Below are positions 26,263-34,261 of a DNA stretch of 64,000 bases, one piece after another. The notes under the pieces were generated by a model. The model did no database searches and was not told where the DNA came from. It worked only from the letters and a program-made list of their open reading frames with translations. Source of the DNA: a virus. The translations under genes were made by a program, and so were the position numbers. The first letter of the stretch is position 1. Every line of letters starts with the position of its first letter. The stretch spans positions 54,882 through 118,881 of IMG/VR virus record IMGVR_UViG_3300032893_000009. One strand, 5' to 3'.

Positions 26263-26814
26263 GTGGCAAACTTCGACGTGGCATTCAATTGGATGATGGA
26301 CAACGAGGACCAGCCGCGCAGCTACGCCCTCGTGCCCGATCCGGTGCCGGTGCGGCCCAGTGATTCTGCGGACGTGGCTGCCGCCAAGCGTGCGGCCTAC
26401 GCCGTCAGCGGCATCAACTCGTTCTGGCACACGAATCAGTACATGGCCATCAGCCGGTTGCCGCAGGAGCAGCGTGGCCCGGCGGTCGAGTCCGCCTACC
26501 AGACAGACTTCTGGAATCAGTGGATGGCGGGCTGTGATTCTGACGAGGTGGTCAAGCGGGTGCTCGATTGCGAGGTCAACAACGGACCCGGTACCGGCGT
26601 GAAGCTGCTGCAGGAATCCATCAACGCCATCACCGGAATCGACATGACTGTGGACGGGGCATGGGGTCCGAACACCATGGCCGCCACCAACAACTGCAAC
26701 GAGGCGATGCTGGTGTCCCAGTTCAAGCGTCAGCGCGCCGCACTGTATCAGGGCATTTACAAGGAAGACCCCAGCGTTCCGATCAAAGCGTGGCTGGCCA
26801 GAGCAGCGAAGTGA
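26263..26814 (+). CDS. Endolysin: GH108-like muramidase with peptidoglycan-binding domain
   Basis: The N-terminus FDVAFNWMMDNEDQP fits the family 108 N-acetylmuramidase pattern, with Glu15 as the probable catalytic acid. The C-terminal half (GTGVKLLQESINAITG, then TVDGAWGPNT) matches the type 3 peptidoglycan-binding domain normally fused to it. At 183 residues it has typical length. No signal peptide, so it needs a holin; a candidate is at 29990. Confidence 0.75.
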   Translation: MANFDVAFNWMMDNEDQPRSYALVPDPVPVRPSDSADVAAAKRAAYAVSGINSFWHTNQYMAISRLPQEQRGPAVESAYQTDFWNQWMAGCDSDEVVKRVLDCEVNNGPGTGVKLLQESINAITGIDMTVDGAWGPNTMAATNNCNEAMLVSQFKRQRAALYQGIYKEDPSVPIKAWLARAAK

Positions 26815-26821
26815 GGTGGAG

Positions 26822-27055
26822 ATGAAGCCGCAGATGATCAACGGGTTTCCGCGACGTGCAATGATCGAGAAGATGACCCCCATGGAGCGCCGCCTGCGTG
26901 ATGACATGATCATGGTGGAAGCGCTGGGCGCACATCCCCGGCTGACCGACGCGGTGGTGCTGCTGGAGTCGGCCCGCGAGGCGGTGGCGGACTGGGTGGA
27001 GGAAAGCGGCTACACGGAAAGAGTGGGCGTGGGAAGAAAAGTTGAATTACTATGA
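26822..27055 (+). CDS. Small hypothetical protein
   Basis: 77 residues starting MKPQMINGFPRR; the ATG at 26822 is preceded by GAGGTGGAG. Helical, family not recognised. Confidence 0.5.
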   Translation: MKPQMINGFPRRAMIEKMTPMERRLRDDMIMVEALGAHPRLTDAVVLLESAREAVADWVEESGYTERVGVGRKVELL

Positions 27056-27132
27056 CAAGGCGATGATTGAAGCCGTATGCTGAGTTGGGAAACAACCGGA
27101 ATGCCCGGGACAGAAACTTTGAGGAGTGCATC

Positions 27133-28341
27133 ATGCGAATTTCCCTGTTAGGAGAGGACCTTGCCAAGCTGGTGGCCGCTGGAGACGGCTCCATGGGGCG
27201 TTTCAAGACCGGGCGTAGATATGATCTGGTGTGCGTTCATCTGCTGCGCGTGGGTTGCCCCCGTGAGCTGACTGCGGCCAAGGAAAACAAGCTCAACATG
27301 CCGGTGGTGGTCGAGAAGAACCGACGTCATCTGGGTGAGCTTGCGGCCACGAAATACTACCCCGAGGCGGTGGTGGTGTGCGGGGAATATCGCCGCGCGC
27401 AGCTGCTGGCTCAAGGCATTCTCGACGAGTACGGCTGGGTGGAGCGGGGAGCGCTGGAGGTGCAGGATGCCGACGTGATCAGTGCGGGAGAGCTGACCGG
27501 CACGCTGCAGCGCCTGATACAGGAACGTCACTGCGGCCCGCGCGTGATGATGGGCCAAGCCTACCCCATCCTCACCGAAGTCCATCCCTATCACAACGCC
27601 TGCACCTATGAGCTGGGCGGCAGGAAGTTCCGCCAGAACTACTCGCTCAACGGCGACGTGAGCCTGAGCGGAATGCCGCTGAAGATCAACGCCAGTTGCC
27701 CGGGCATGGACCGCCCCCAGACCGGCGGCCACTTCACGAGCAGGCCGATGCCGCTGGCCAGCAATCAGGTATCGCAGTTCCCGGCAGCCAGCGCCGATCT
27801 GGTGCGCATGATGATCCGTGACGTGTCCAGCGAGACCAACGTGGTGGACAAGATGCTGAGCGCCATGCGGACGGGATTGTACAAGCCTCTCAAGCCCGAC
27901 TTCGCGCCGGTCAACCTGTCCGACGACGGCAAGATTCTCGGGCCGCTGGTTTCAGCAGGCATAGCCCCGGCGGACTTTGTGGTGTGGGCGGACAAGTACA
28001 TGGAGAGCCGCGAATTCTCCGATACGCGACGCAAGAAGCTGGCCAAGAGCGGAGCAGCGATGCCCCACGGCGGATTCCCCATCGTCAACCGTGAGGATTT
28101 GTCCAACGCCAAGCGTGCCATCGGACGCGCCAAGAACCGCGCCGCCACCATCGCCCACATCAACAAGCGGGCCAAGGCGCTGGGCGCGCCGGGATTCGGT
28201 GCAGAGGCGGACATGGGCTCGATGCCTTCCGAGGACGAGGTGAAGGCGCTGGGCATCGGCTTCCATCACAAGATGGGGCACAGATCGATGACCAAGATGC
28301 ACGACGTGGGCGGGCCTAAGAAAGTGCATTTCAAGGTGTGA
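27133..28341 (+). CDS. Head-region protein with DUF6582-like C-terminal domain
   Basis: 402 residues. The segment HGGFPIVNREDLSNAKRAIG, followed by AKNRAATIAHINKRAKALG, matches the conserved motif of a domain found in phage capsid and protease-related proteins (DUF6582 type). The N-terminal two thirds are not recognised. ATG 27133 has GAGGAG upstream and is preferred over the earlier TTG at 27067. The position among head proteins suggests a structural or maturation role. Confidence 0.55.
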   Translation: MRISLLGEDLAKLVAAGDGSMGRFKTGRRYDLVCVHLLRVGCPRELTAAKENKLNMPVVVEKNRRHLGELAATKYYPEAVVVCGEYRRAQLLAQGILDEYGWVERGALEVQDADVISAGELTGTLQRLIQERHCGPRVMMGQAYPILTEVHPYHNACTYELGGRKFRQNYSLNGDVSLSGMPLKINASCPGMDRPQTGGHFTSRPMPLASNQVSQFPAASADLVRMMIRDVSSETNVVDKMLSAMRTGLYKPLKPDFAPVNLSDDGKILGPLVSAGIAPADFVVWADKYMESREFSDTRRKKLAKSGAAMPHGGFPIVNREDLSNAKRAIGRAKNRAATIAHINKRAKALGAPGFGAEADMGSMPSEDEVKALGIGFHHKMGHRSMTKMHDVGGPKKVHFKV

Positions 28342-28343
28342 TC

Positions 28344-28763
28344 ATGGACTGGCGATTGTGGGCTGGATTGTTCGGAGTCGGTTTGCAGGTTTTCGCAGTG
28401 GTGCTCTGGTCACAGGCGCTGATCATCCCTCCTGCACACACTTTTGTGTGGATTGCGGGCCAGCGTTACGACGTGAGAATCAGCGACCAGCTGGAAGGCC
28501 CGGTGTCCAAGGGCGGCATTCTCAACCTCGAACTGATCGACGGCTACTCCAGATGTTCGGTGGCGGGCACCCCCGGGGCTATCGGCGTGAACAGCACAGT
28601 CATGCCGGTAACGCAGGCCAAGGTGCTGATCCACGAAGTGATTCACATCGCGCAGAGCTGCGACAAGCGCAACCTGCCACTGGATGAGAAGATCGCCGAG
28701 GACGTGAGCGATCTGTTCAACAGCCCGCTGGGACCGTTCGTGATCAAGGAGCTTACGCCATGA
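28344..28763 (+). CDS. Membrane-anchored HExxH putative metallopeptidase
   Basis: One N-terminal hydrophobic helix (LWAGLFGVGLQVFAVVLW) followed by a small domain containing VLIHEVIHIAQSCD, a zinc-protease-like HExxH motif. The downstream acidic stretch EKIAEDVSD may supply a third ligand. Substrate unknown; cleavage in the periplasm is possible given the predicted topology. Confidence 0.5.
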   Translation: MDWRLWAGLFGVGLQVFAVVLWSQALIIPPAHTFVWIAGQRYDVRISDQLEGPVSKGGILNLELIDGYSRCSVAGTPGAIGVNSTVMPVTQAKVLIHEVIHIAQSCDKRNLPLDEKIAEDVSDLFNSPLGPFVIKELTP

Positions 28764-28975
28764 AGCTACGGGATGCGATAACCGTGATGGAGCTGATTGA
28801 GACGCTGGAAAAGTATCCTCCTGAGATGCCTGTGACAGTGGACATACTTACACCTGTGCGCGGGGGATACCACGGCGAGCGTGCCCGTTTTCTCCTCTAT
28901 GATCTGCAACCGACCCCGGACGGGCCGCCGGGCCGTATTGTCTTCGGTGTGGGCGTGGGCCTGCAGGACATCTGA
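28760..28975 (+). CDS. Small hypothetical protein
   Basis: 71 residues; ATGA overlap with the previous gene. The start MKLRDAITVMELIETLEKYPPEMPV resembles a widespread family of small phage proteins of unknown function. Confidence 0.6.
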   Translation: MKLRDAITVMELIETLEKYPPEMPVTVDILTPVRGGYHGERARFLLYDLQPTPDGPPGRIVFGVGVGLQDI

Positions 28976-28990
28976 AATGTGAGGATTGCT

Positions 28991-29299
28991 GTGAACATCC
29001 GCGACTACATCGAGATCATGGCCGACTACAGCAGCGAGCACTACGAGACGTTTCAGGCTCCTACGCCCATTCCCCACACGCACCCGCCGTACTTGAAGAA
29101 CCCCCAGAAAACCAAGCTGCAGGACACGATGCAGGACGGCTGGCGCAGGAAGGACTCGAAGCGCAAGAAGAAGCAGGCGCGGCGGGACATGAAGCAGACG
29201 CTGCGCAAGACCCTCAATCAGGGCAGGCCAACGATGGTGCGCCATGCCCATGGCGGCGATCCCAATCTCTGGGCACCGTCTCAAATAGCGGATTTATGA
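28991..29299 (+). CDS. Basic protein with NIRDYI N-terminus
   Basis: 102 residues from GTG 28991 (GAGG 7 nt upstream). The N-terminus MNIRDYIEIMADYSS resembles those at 25184 and 25789. The middle is strongly basic (RRKDSKRKKKQARRD). The 3' end overlaps the oppositely oriented HNH gene by 19 bases, so an insertion may have altered its tail. Confidence 0.55.
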   Translation: MNIRDYIEIMADYSSEHYETFQAPTPIPHTHPPYLKNPQKTKLQDTMQDGWRRKDSKRKKKQARRDMKQTLRKTLNQGRPTMVRHAHGGDPNLWAPSQIADL

Positions 29300-29916
29300 G
29301 GAAAGTTGATGTGAGCAAATTTGCCGTGGTATTTTCTGGCTGCCTTGTCATAGGCTTTGGCTGCTTTGATTTTCTGTGAAAAAGGGAAGCGCCCGATGTG
29401 CTTGAACTTTCCATTTACGGTAATGCCGACGCACCACTTTTTGCTGGCTCTATCCAAGCTGACGCCTTTGTACCCGCTTGTGTTTGTGGTGGGCTTTTTC
29501 ATGTTCTTCTGGTTTTGGCTGTGTGTGCATGGGGTGAGATTACTTTCACGATTATTCATTGGGTCATTATCGTGGTGGTCGCACTCTTTTTCTGGTGGGC
29601 AATCTATCACGACTTTGTGCAGCCACTCCCACTTTCCGTTACGGATGCGTGCTGCATATCCTTTGACGTACTGCCAGCGTCCTGCAACCTTGGGCCAGTT
29701 CTTGGCGTCGATGATTGCCTCATGGCCATCGCTTAGGGGTATTGCGTATGTTTCGCTGTCAACTACTCGGTACATGGGGCGTTGCTTTACTGCACCATGT
29801 CCCTTGACGAATTTCATGGGCTGGCCCTTTATCCAACCCTTCGACGCCCGGTTGCGTGGAGCGAGTTTTGTTTCCTCTCCGCAGCCGCATTGGCATAGGC
29901 CGTTGGGAATTGACAT
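29281..29916 (-). CDS. HNH endonuclease with AP2 DNA-binding domain
   Basis: The only clear minus-strand gene. Residues ~95-140 hold the HNH core (LHKVVIDCPPEKECDHHDND, then NNRESNLTPCTHSQN). The C-terminal part (TSGYKGVSLDRASKKW, then AKAYDKAARKYHG) is an AP2 domain. A Cys cluster near the N-terminus (LCQCGCGEE) may bind zinc. HNH-AP2 proteins are typical free-standing homing endonucleases of phages. Orientation against the operon supports recent insertion. Confidence 0.85.
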   Translation of the reverse strand: MSIPNGLCQCGCGEETKLAPRNRASKGWIKGQPMKFVKGHGAVKQRPMYRVVDSETYAIPLSDGHEAIIDAKNWPKVAGRWQYVKGYAARIRNGKWEWLHKVVIDCPPEKECDHHDNDPMNNRESNLTPCTHSQNQKNMKKPTTNTSGYKGVSLDRASKKWCVGITVNGKFKHIGRFPFSQKIKAAKAYDKAARKYHGKFAHINFPHKSAI

Positions 29917-29942
29917 TTGCTACCTCACCATACTCAGTTCTA

Positions 29943-29976
29943 CTGTACCCTAAATTGGGTACAGATCGCCGATCTG
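29943..29976. promoter_or_regulatory. Two overlapping palindromes
   Basis: CTGTACCC/GGGTACAG (8-bp arms, 29943-29964) and CAGATC/GATCTG (29962-29976) share the bases CAG, so only one hairpin can form at a time. They lie between the HNH gene start and the holin-like gene. Confidence 0.4.
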
Positions 29977-29989
29977 TAAAGGAGACGAC

Positions 29990-30301
29990 ATGCACTCTCT
30001 CATGTTTCTGCTGGTGCTGGTAACCATCACCGTTCCGCCTGCCGCCAAGGTGCTGGCCATCGTGGCGGTGGTCTATGCGGTGATACAGGGCCTGAAGCAG
30101 GCCCCGTGGTTCGCCCCCTATCTGAACGGCTGGGTGGCGGTTCTAGTCAACGTGCTGCTGAGCGCCGGGGGCGTGCTGGTCATCACCTCGCCGGACCAGC
30201 TCTATACCTTGGCCACTCTGCAAAACCTGCTTTTGGCCATTTTGGGGTCTGCGGGCGTTCACGGCACCATTTCCAAGGTGATGATGGGCGGGAAGGGCTA
30301 G
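29990..30301 (+). CDS. Holin-like small membrane protein
   Basis: 103 residues with three predicted membrane segments (LMFLLVLVTITV, KVLAIVAVVYAVI, LNGWVAVLVNVLLSAGGVLVI) and a short C-terminal tail. Strong RBS AAAGGAGACG. Size and topology fit a holin. The muramidase is ~3 kb upstream, so the assignment is by architecture only. Confidence 0.5.
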   Translation: MHSLMFLLVLVTITVPPAAKVLAIVAVVYAVIQGLKQAPWFAPYLNGWVAVLVNVLLSAGGVLVITSPDQLYTLATLQNLLLAILGSAGVHGTISKVMMGGKG

Positions 30302-30303
30302 GA

Positions 30304-30347
30304 AACGCGCCTTGGGGCCTTGGCGCTCGATTGCGGGGCATTCTGGA
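30304..30347 (+). repeat. Copy 1 of a 44-bp intergenic repeat
   Basis: AACGCGCCTTGGGGCCTT, 12 variable bases, then CGGGGCATTCTGGA. The same ends occur at 43160-43203. Both copies lie just upstream of an ATG. Confidence 0.6.
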
Positions 30348-30358
30348 AGGGGGCGAAC

Positions 30359-30700
30359 ATGAGTTTTCTGATGCAGAGCTTTCATCATGTCTCCCGGTCG
30401 CAGTATGGGGCACTGTGCGTGCGCGTCAGGGAGCACCTTGGGGTGAAGGTCACGGCCTACGACAACCGGGGCTCATGGACCGGGGCGGCCCTCACCGGTT
30501 TCTACACCATCGATTGGGCCTATGCGCCCAAGAGTTGCGTGCTGATGGTGCGCTGTGTCAGGAAGCCTCCCCTCGTTCCGGGCTTTCTGGTGCGACGCAG
30601 GATCGAGCAATTCGTGATGCAGGGTTTGCGAGCAGCCCCTGTCGAGGCAGAGGCGGAGAAGGAGAAGGGTAAACATGGAAAATCTGGCGTTGAATCGTAG
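30359..30700 (+). CDS. Small hypothetical protein
   Basis: 113 residues starting MSFLMQSFHHVSRSQYG; GGAAGGGGGCG precedes the ATG. Charged C-terminus. Overlaps the following Tat-signal gene. Not recognised. Confidence 0.55.
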   Translation: MSFLMQSFHHVSRSQYGALCVRVREHLGVKVTAYDNRGSWTGAALTGFYTIDWAYAPKSCVLMVRCVRKPPLVPGFLVRRRIEQFVMQGLRAAPVEAEAEKEKGKHGKSGVES

Positions 30701-31304
30701 GACGTTCCTGAAGCTCTCCAGCGCGGGCGCGGCAGTGGCGGTGGTCACGGTGCCAAGTTCCGTACTGCTGGAGGGGTGTAGCACCAGCTGGATTACGACG
30801 GTGGAGAAAGACCTGCCGGTAATCGTCAACATTGTGCAAAGCATCATAGCCATCATTGCCGAGGCCACTGGCAATGGGACGCTGGCAGCCAGCGCGGCGG
30901 CGCTCATGGCCAACGCCTCCAATGTGCTCAACGCTGCACTGAATGCGCTGAGTCAGGCGGTGACGGCCTACAACGCGGCCAAGACTCAGGGCAATCTGGA
31001 CGCAGTGATCGCGGCCCTGCAGTCGGCGCAGTCGGCGGCCAGCGGTGTCATCACAGCCCTGCAGACAGCCGGTGTGCCGGTAAGCAGCTCGATTGCCACG
31101 GTGGTCACGGCGGGCATCGGGACGGCCATCGTCATCCTGTCGTCGATTCAGGTGCTCATCCCCGGCGCGGCTCCGGCCTCGGTGGTGATGAAGGCGCAGG
31201 TCAAGGCAGGTCTGGGCAAGGTTGCAGTACCCGGCACCGATACCCTGAAGTACGGCTACAACTCGGTGCTCTGGCTGCATGGCCTCAGCACGCACGCTGT
31301 CTAA
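30675..31304 (+). CDS. Twin-arginine (Tat) lipoprotein, helical
   Basis: The N-terminus reads NRRTFLKLSSAGAAVAVV, a textbook twin-arginine motif, and the hydrophobic region ends in LLEGC, a lipobox-like site. The mature part is Ala-rich and helical with a second hydrophobic stretch (IATVVTAGIGTAIVIL). Export of a folded lipoprotein through the host Tat pathway is rarely seen for phage genes. It lies next to the papain-like protease. Confidence 0.65.
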   Translation: MENLALNRRTFLKLSSAGAAVAVVTVPSSVLLEGCSTSWITTVEKDLPVIVNIVQSIIAIIAEATGNGTLAASAAALMANASNVLNAALNALSQAVTAYNAAKTQGNLDAVIAALQSAQSAASGVITALQTAGVPVSSSIATVVTAGIGTAIVILSSIQVLIPGAAPASVVMKAQVKAGLGKVAVPGTDTLKYGYNSVLWLHGLSTHAV

Positions 31305-31312
31305 CCCCGACG

Positions 31313-31336
31313 GGGGCGGTGAGCAGCCGCCCCTTT
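31313..31336 (+). terminator. Probable terminator
   Basis: GGGGCGG/CCGCCCC 7-bp stem with a TTT tail, right after the Tat lipoprotein stop codon. Confidence 0.5.
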
Positions 31337-31352
31337 CGCTCTAGGAGACACC

Positions 31353-32231
31353 ATGAGCTTTCTGCCTGTATCAGCCGGGGGCCGCCGCTATGGCCGGTTC
31401 CGTGATAATCCCAATCACCCGGCGCGCACCCTGCGCCTGTTCCAAGCCGATCCGGCGGTGGTGCTGCCGTCCAAGGCCGACGTGTGGCGCTTCAAAGGCC
31501 CGACCCGCGATCAGGGGCAGGAAGGATCGTGTACCGGCCAGATGGGAGCTGAACTGCGCGACGCGCTCTATCGCCAGTTCTTCACCTCCGAGGTCAACCA
31601 GAGCGTGCCTGCCGACCGGTTCGAGGCCAGCGCGGAATTCATCTACCTGTGCAACCTGATTGCCGACGGCAATCTGGGCGCGGATGCGGGTTCGAGCATC
31701 CACCAGACCTTCATCAGCCTCAACCAGAAGGGTGCGTGCCTGAATTCGCAGATGCCCTATTCCGACAGCCAGTATTCGACGCCGCCCACTGCCGAGCAGT
31801 TTGCCGACGGGCTGGTGTACAAGGGCGGCGCATACCACTACATCCCCGATCTCGCCACCATGAAGAGCGTGATCGCCTCCGGCTACAGCTTCGGTTTCGG
31901 CATCAGCGTGTACCAGAGCTTCGAGAGCGACTGGGCGCAGCCGGGTATGATGCCGGTGCCGGACATCACCACCGAGCAGCTGCTGGGCGGCCACGCGCAG
32001 CATGTCATGGCCTACGACGACACGCTGGTGTTTCCCGACAGCAGCGTGGGCGGACTGGGCGTGCAGAACAGCTGGGGTTCGGGCTGGGGCATCAGCGCCC
32101 CGGGCCACTCGGACGGCGGCTGCTACTGGATGTCCTACAAGTTCGTGGAGCTGAACGATCCCAACAACGGCCCTGCGGTCAGCGATGCGTGGGTTATGCA
32201 CCTCGGTGCCCCGTGGGTTCCCAAGCAGTAG
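31353..32231 (+). CDS. Papain-like (C1A) cysteine protease
   Basis: 292 residues. The active-site region is RDQGQEGSCTGQ, with Gln (oxyanion) and Cys about residue 61. The catalytic His lies in GGHAQHVMAYDD and the Asn in GVQNSWGSGWG, giving the complete C1 triad. No propeptide or signal peptide is evident. Phage-encoded papain-like enzymes are uncommon; virion maturation or host-surface cleavage are both possible. A terminator follows. Confidence 0.85.
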   Translation: MSFLPVSAGGRRYGRFRDNPNHPARTLRLFQADPAVVLPSKADVWRFKGPTRDQGQEGSCTGQMGAELRDALYRQFFTSEVNQSVPADRFEASAEFIYLCNLIADGNLGADAGSSIHQTFISLNQKGACLNSQMPYSDSQYSTPPTAEQFADGLVYKGGAYHYIPDLATMKSVIASGYSFGFGISVYQSFESDWAQPGMMPVPDITTEQLLGGHAQHVMAYDDTLVFPDSSVGGLGVQNSWGSGWGISAPGHSDGGCYWMSYKFVELNDPNNGPAVSDAWVMHLGAPWVPKQ

Positions 32232-32251
32232 CAAGACCGTGGAGAGTGGAG

Positions 32252-32280
32252 AAGCCCTGCTGGACGTAGCAGGGCTTTTC
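32252..32280 (+). terminator. Rho-independent terminator
   Basis: AAGCCCTGCT/AGCAGGGCTT 10-bp stem, 6-nt loop, then TTTTC. It overlaps a predicted promoter for the next unit. Confidence 0.8.
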
Positions 32281-32286
32281 TATTAT
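32263..32286 (+). promoter_or_regulatory. Phage promoter (GACGTA-N12-TATTAT)
   Basis: GACGTA, 12 bases ending in C, TATTAT. Member of the seven-site class, embedded in the terminator loop and stem. Confidence 0.5.
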
Positions 32287-32304
32287 GGAGTGGAGGAACA
32301 ACGT

Positions 32305-32463
32305 ATGAGTCTGGTTTTGAAGTCGGTCGAAGAGGAAGCAGCTGCTTGCCGTGAGCGGTGTGCCGGGATGAAGGTCGGGGACGTGATCGTGCTCTGTCAT
32401 CACGACACCTTATTCACGACGCCGACATGGGAGCGCGGTAAGGAGGGACTATGCCTGAGATAG
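32305..32463 (+). CDS. Small hypothetical protein
   Basis: 52 residues from ATG 32305, GGAGGAAC upstream. Predicted small beta domain with two Cys. First gene of the unit driven by the promoter at 32263. Confidence 0.5.
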   Translation: MSLVLKSVEEEAAACRERCAGMKVGDVIVLCHHDTLFTTPTWERGKEGLCLR

Positions 32464-33041
32464 CGGAAGATTTGCGGGGATTGTACGACGAAGCTATGAT
32501 GCGATCCGAGCAACAGATCGTAGCGATGCGTCCATCTTTGGTTCAAGAACTCATCGAGCGTACCAGCACGGCGGAAGCGCGGGTGAAGGAGCTGGAGGAC
32601 GCACTCAAGGCATCGAATGATGGCCCGGTCCCAGTCGGCCAGAAGTGGAGTGATTACGCAGCAAGCCCCGAAGGTCAGCTTGAGTATGCAATGGCCGAAA
32701 TCGCCCGCCTCAAGGCACCGGTAAGAGATGGGCAGACTGTGTGGTTCCACGGTACCTCACAAGAAAATGCAAAAAGTATAGCGTTGAAGGGCTTTCGAGA
32801 AGGCACGTGGTTTGCGCGGAACATGGAAACTGCGGTGGCCTATGGCGGCCCTTACGTGTTCTCAGTCCGCGTGTCATTCGACGTCGAACTGGAACGCTGG
32901 CAGGTGTGCTGTGCAAATGCCCTTGCCCCGTGCCAGATTGAAAAGCTGACGATTGTCGGTGAGGAGAAAACCCTAGCACAGTTAGAGGCCGAAGTGATAG
33001 CTCGCGCACAGAAGGGAGATGCGAATGACCCATCCGAATAA
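32451..33041 (+). CDS. ART-like (HGTS motif) fold protein
   Basis: 196 residues. The N-terminal half is a helical coiled coil. The C-terminal half has VWFHGTSQENAKSIALKGF, then GTWFARNMETAVAYGG and VFSVRVSF, the strand-helix pattern of ADP-ribosyltransferase/PARP-like folds with the first-motif His. The catalytic Glu is not clear. Possible roles include host-protein modification or RNA 2'-phosphate chemistry; activity is unproven. Confidence 0.5.
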   Translation: MPEIAEDLRGLYDEAMMRSEQQIVAMRPSLVQELIERTSTAEARVKELEDALKASNDGPVPVGQKWSDYAASPEGQLEYAMAEIARLKAPVRDGQTVWFHGTSQENAKSIALKGFREGTWFARNMETAVAYGGPYVFSVRVSFDVELERWQVCCANALAPCQIEKLTIVGEEKTLAQLEAEVIARAQKGDANDPSE

Positions 33042-33477
33042 AAGCCATTTCATCGGAGTTCTGACCAAAGTGGACGAGCCGAGCAATAAAGCGCCCTCTG
33101 GTGCGCGGGGGCACACTGTGGTGCTGACCAAGCAGGCCGCAATGGACGCGATCCCCAGCCTGCTGGGCATGGGAGTTTGCTTTCACGCCGAGAGCAAGCA
33201 TGTGGTGGGAGCCAAAATCGGAGTTATCGATACTGCTGAGTTGCACGGCAATGAACTTGTGATCACTGGCTACCTGTTTGCGCGGGACGTGCCGCAGATC
33301 GTAAGCCAGATAAGGGCCAGCGCCGAGTACGGCATGAGTTATGAGCTGGCCGATGCGCACGTGGAAGACATGCGTGCAGCAGTGTGGTACTTGACCAAGG
33401 TGACCTTCACCGGGGCCGCCATCCTCCCCCGCTGCAAGGCGGCCTACAGGACTACGGACTTTGTGCTGGTGGACTAA
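33025..33477 (+). CDS. Prohead-protease-like protein
   Basis: 151 residues. The arrangement CFHAESKHVVGAKIGVI, then GNELVITGYLFARDVP, and EYGMSYEL, followed by FTGAAILPR, follows the HK97-type assembly protease pattern, with a possible catalytic His and Ser. It is shorter than most such proteases and lies far from any capsid gene, so it could be a relic or relative. The start is ATG 33025 (AAGGGAGAT upstream). Confidence 0.45.
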   Translation: MTHPNKSHFIGVLTKVDEPSNKAPSGARGHTVVLTKQAAMDAIPSLLGMGVCFHAESKHVVGAKIGVIDTAELHGNELVITGYLFARDVPQIVSQIRASAEYGMSYELADAHVEDMRAAVWYLTKVTFTGAAILPRCKAAYRTTDFVLVD

Positions 33478-33510
33478 AAAATTCTTACACGTTGAACCGG
33501 AGGCCCACCA

Positions 33511-33861
33511 ATGATCGATGAAGCGAGACTGAAAGATATATGCAGCAGGCCACCAGATTCTTACTCACCGGGAAAAGTCCTGACGCCATGCATTATCGCA
33601 GACGACGAAGAAATTGATGCGGCGTTTGACGAACTCCTCGCAGCGCGTGAGGAACTGGAGCGGCTGCGCTGGCGGAGGATCACGCCGGAGAGCCTGCCGA
33701 ATGCCAACGAAGAAGTGTTGGTGTGGGATGGGGATTCTGTTCACTTGGCGCTCTATCGGCCCGATTCGGAAACATACCGGTTCGACTGCGACACTTATGG
33801 CTTGGAAGAAAAAGAAGTTGTGATGTGGATGCCCATCGCTCCACCCAAGGAGGAAGCATGA
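33511..33861 (+). CDS. DUF551-like small protein
   Basis: 116 residues. The C-terminal half (ITPESLPNANEEVLVWDGD ... VVMWMPIAPP) matches the DUF551 pattern common in phages, of unknown function. The N-terminal half is helical. Confidence 0.6.
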   Translation: MIDEARLKDICSRPPDSYSPGKVLTPCIIADDEEIDAAFDELLAAREELERLRWRRITPESLPNANEEVLVWDGDSVHLALYRPDSETYRFDCDTYGLEEKEVVMWMPIAPPKEEA

Positions 33862-34097
33862 TCGAAAAGCTGGAACGTTACGCTCAGGATGGCACGCCAG
33901 AGCCCGAGGGCTGGATGTGCTATTACCGTGTTGCCCGCGCCAGGGAGGATGCGCTGCTGGAGGCGCTGAAATCTGTGGGGGATGAGTTGCCTCAAGGCGG
34001 TTGGTGCTTCTGTCCAGCTTCGCATGCCGGTGCCAAACACACATTCGATTGCGCGGAAGCAAACCAGCTGATACGGGAGATCGAGAGGACGCGATGA
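33858..34097 (+). CDS. Small Cys/His protein
   Basis: 79 residues, ATGA overlap. The segment GGWCFCPASHAGAKHTFDC suggests a small zinc site. Family not recognised. Confidence 0.5.
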   Translation: MIEKLERYAQDGTPEPEGWMCYYRVARAREDALLEALKSVGDELPQGGWCFCPASHAGAKHTFDCAEANQLIREIERTR

Positions 34098-34261
34098 GGC
34101 GCTTCTGGGTGTTGTTCCAGGCCTTCTGGTATGGCGTATTCCATCCTTTCCTGACAGATGCGCAGCGCGAGGCCTACGCGCGCCGCGAGGCCGCCCGGTA
34201 TATGGCACGTTTGACAGAACGTGATATACTGGACGAGATGAGGAAGAGGAGACTGATATGA
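34094..34261 (+). CDS. Small membrane-associated protein
   Basis: 55 residues; aromatic hydrophobic N-terminus (FWVLFQAFWYGVFHPFL) then a basic helix. ATGA overlap. Its 3' end contains the promoter for the next gene. Confidence 0.5.
   Translation: MRRFWVLFQAFWYGVFHPFLTDAQREAYARREAARYMARLTERDILDEMRKRRLI
34206..34230 (+). promoter_or_regulatory. Extended -10 promoter with palindromic operator
   Basis: CACGTT-N6-AACGTG palindrome (34206-34223) immediately before an extended -10, TGATATACT. The same layout occurs at 46838 and 50699. Confidence 0.6.
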
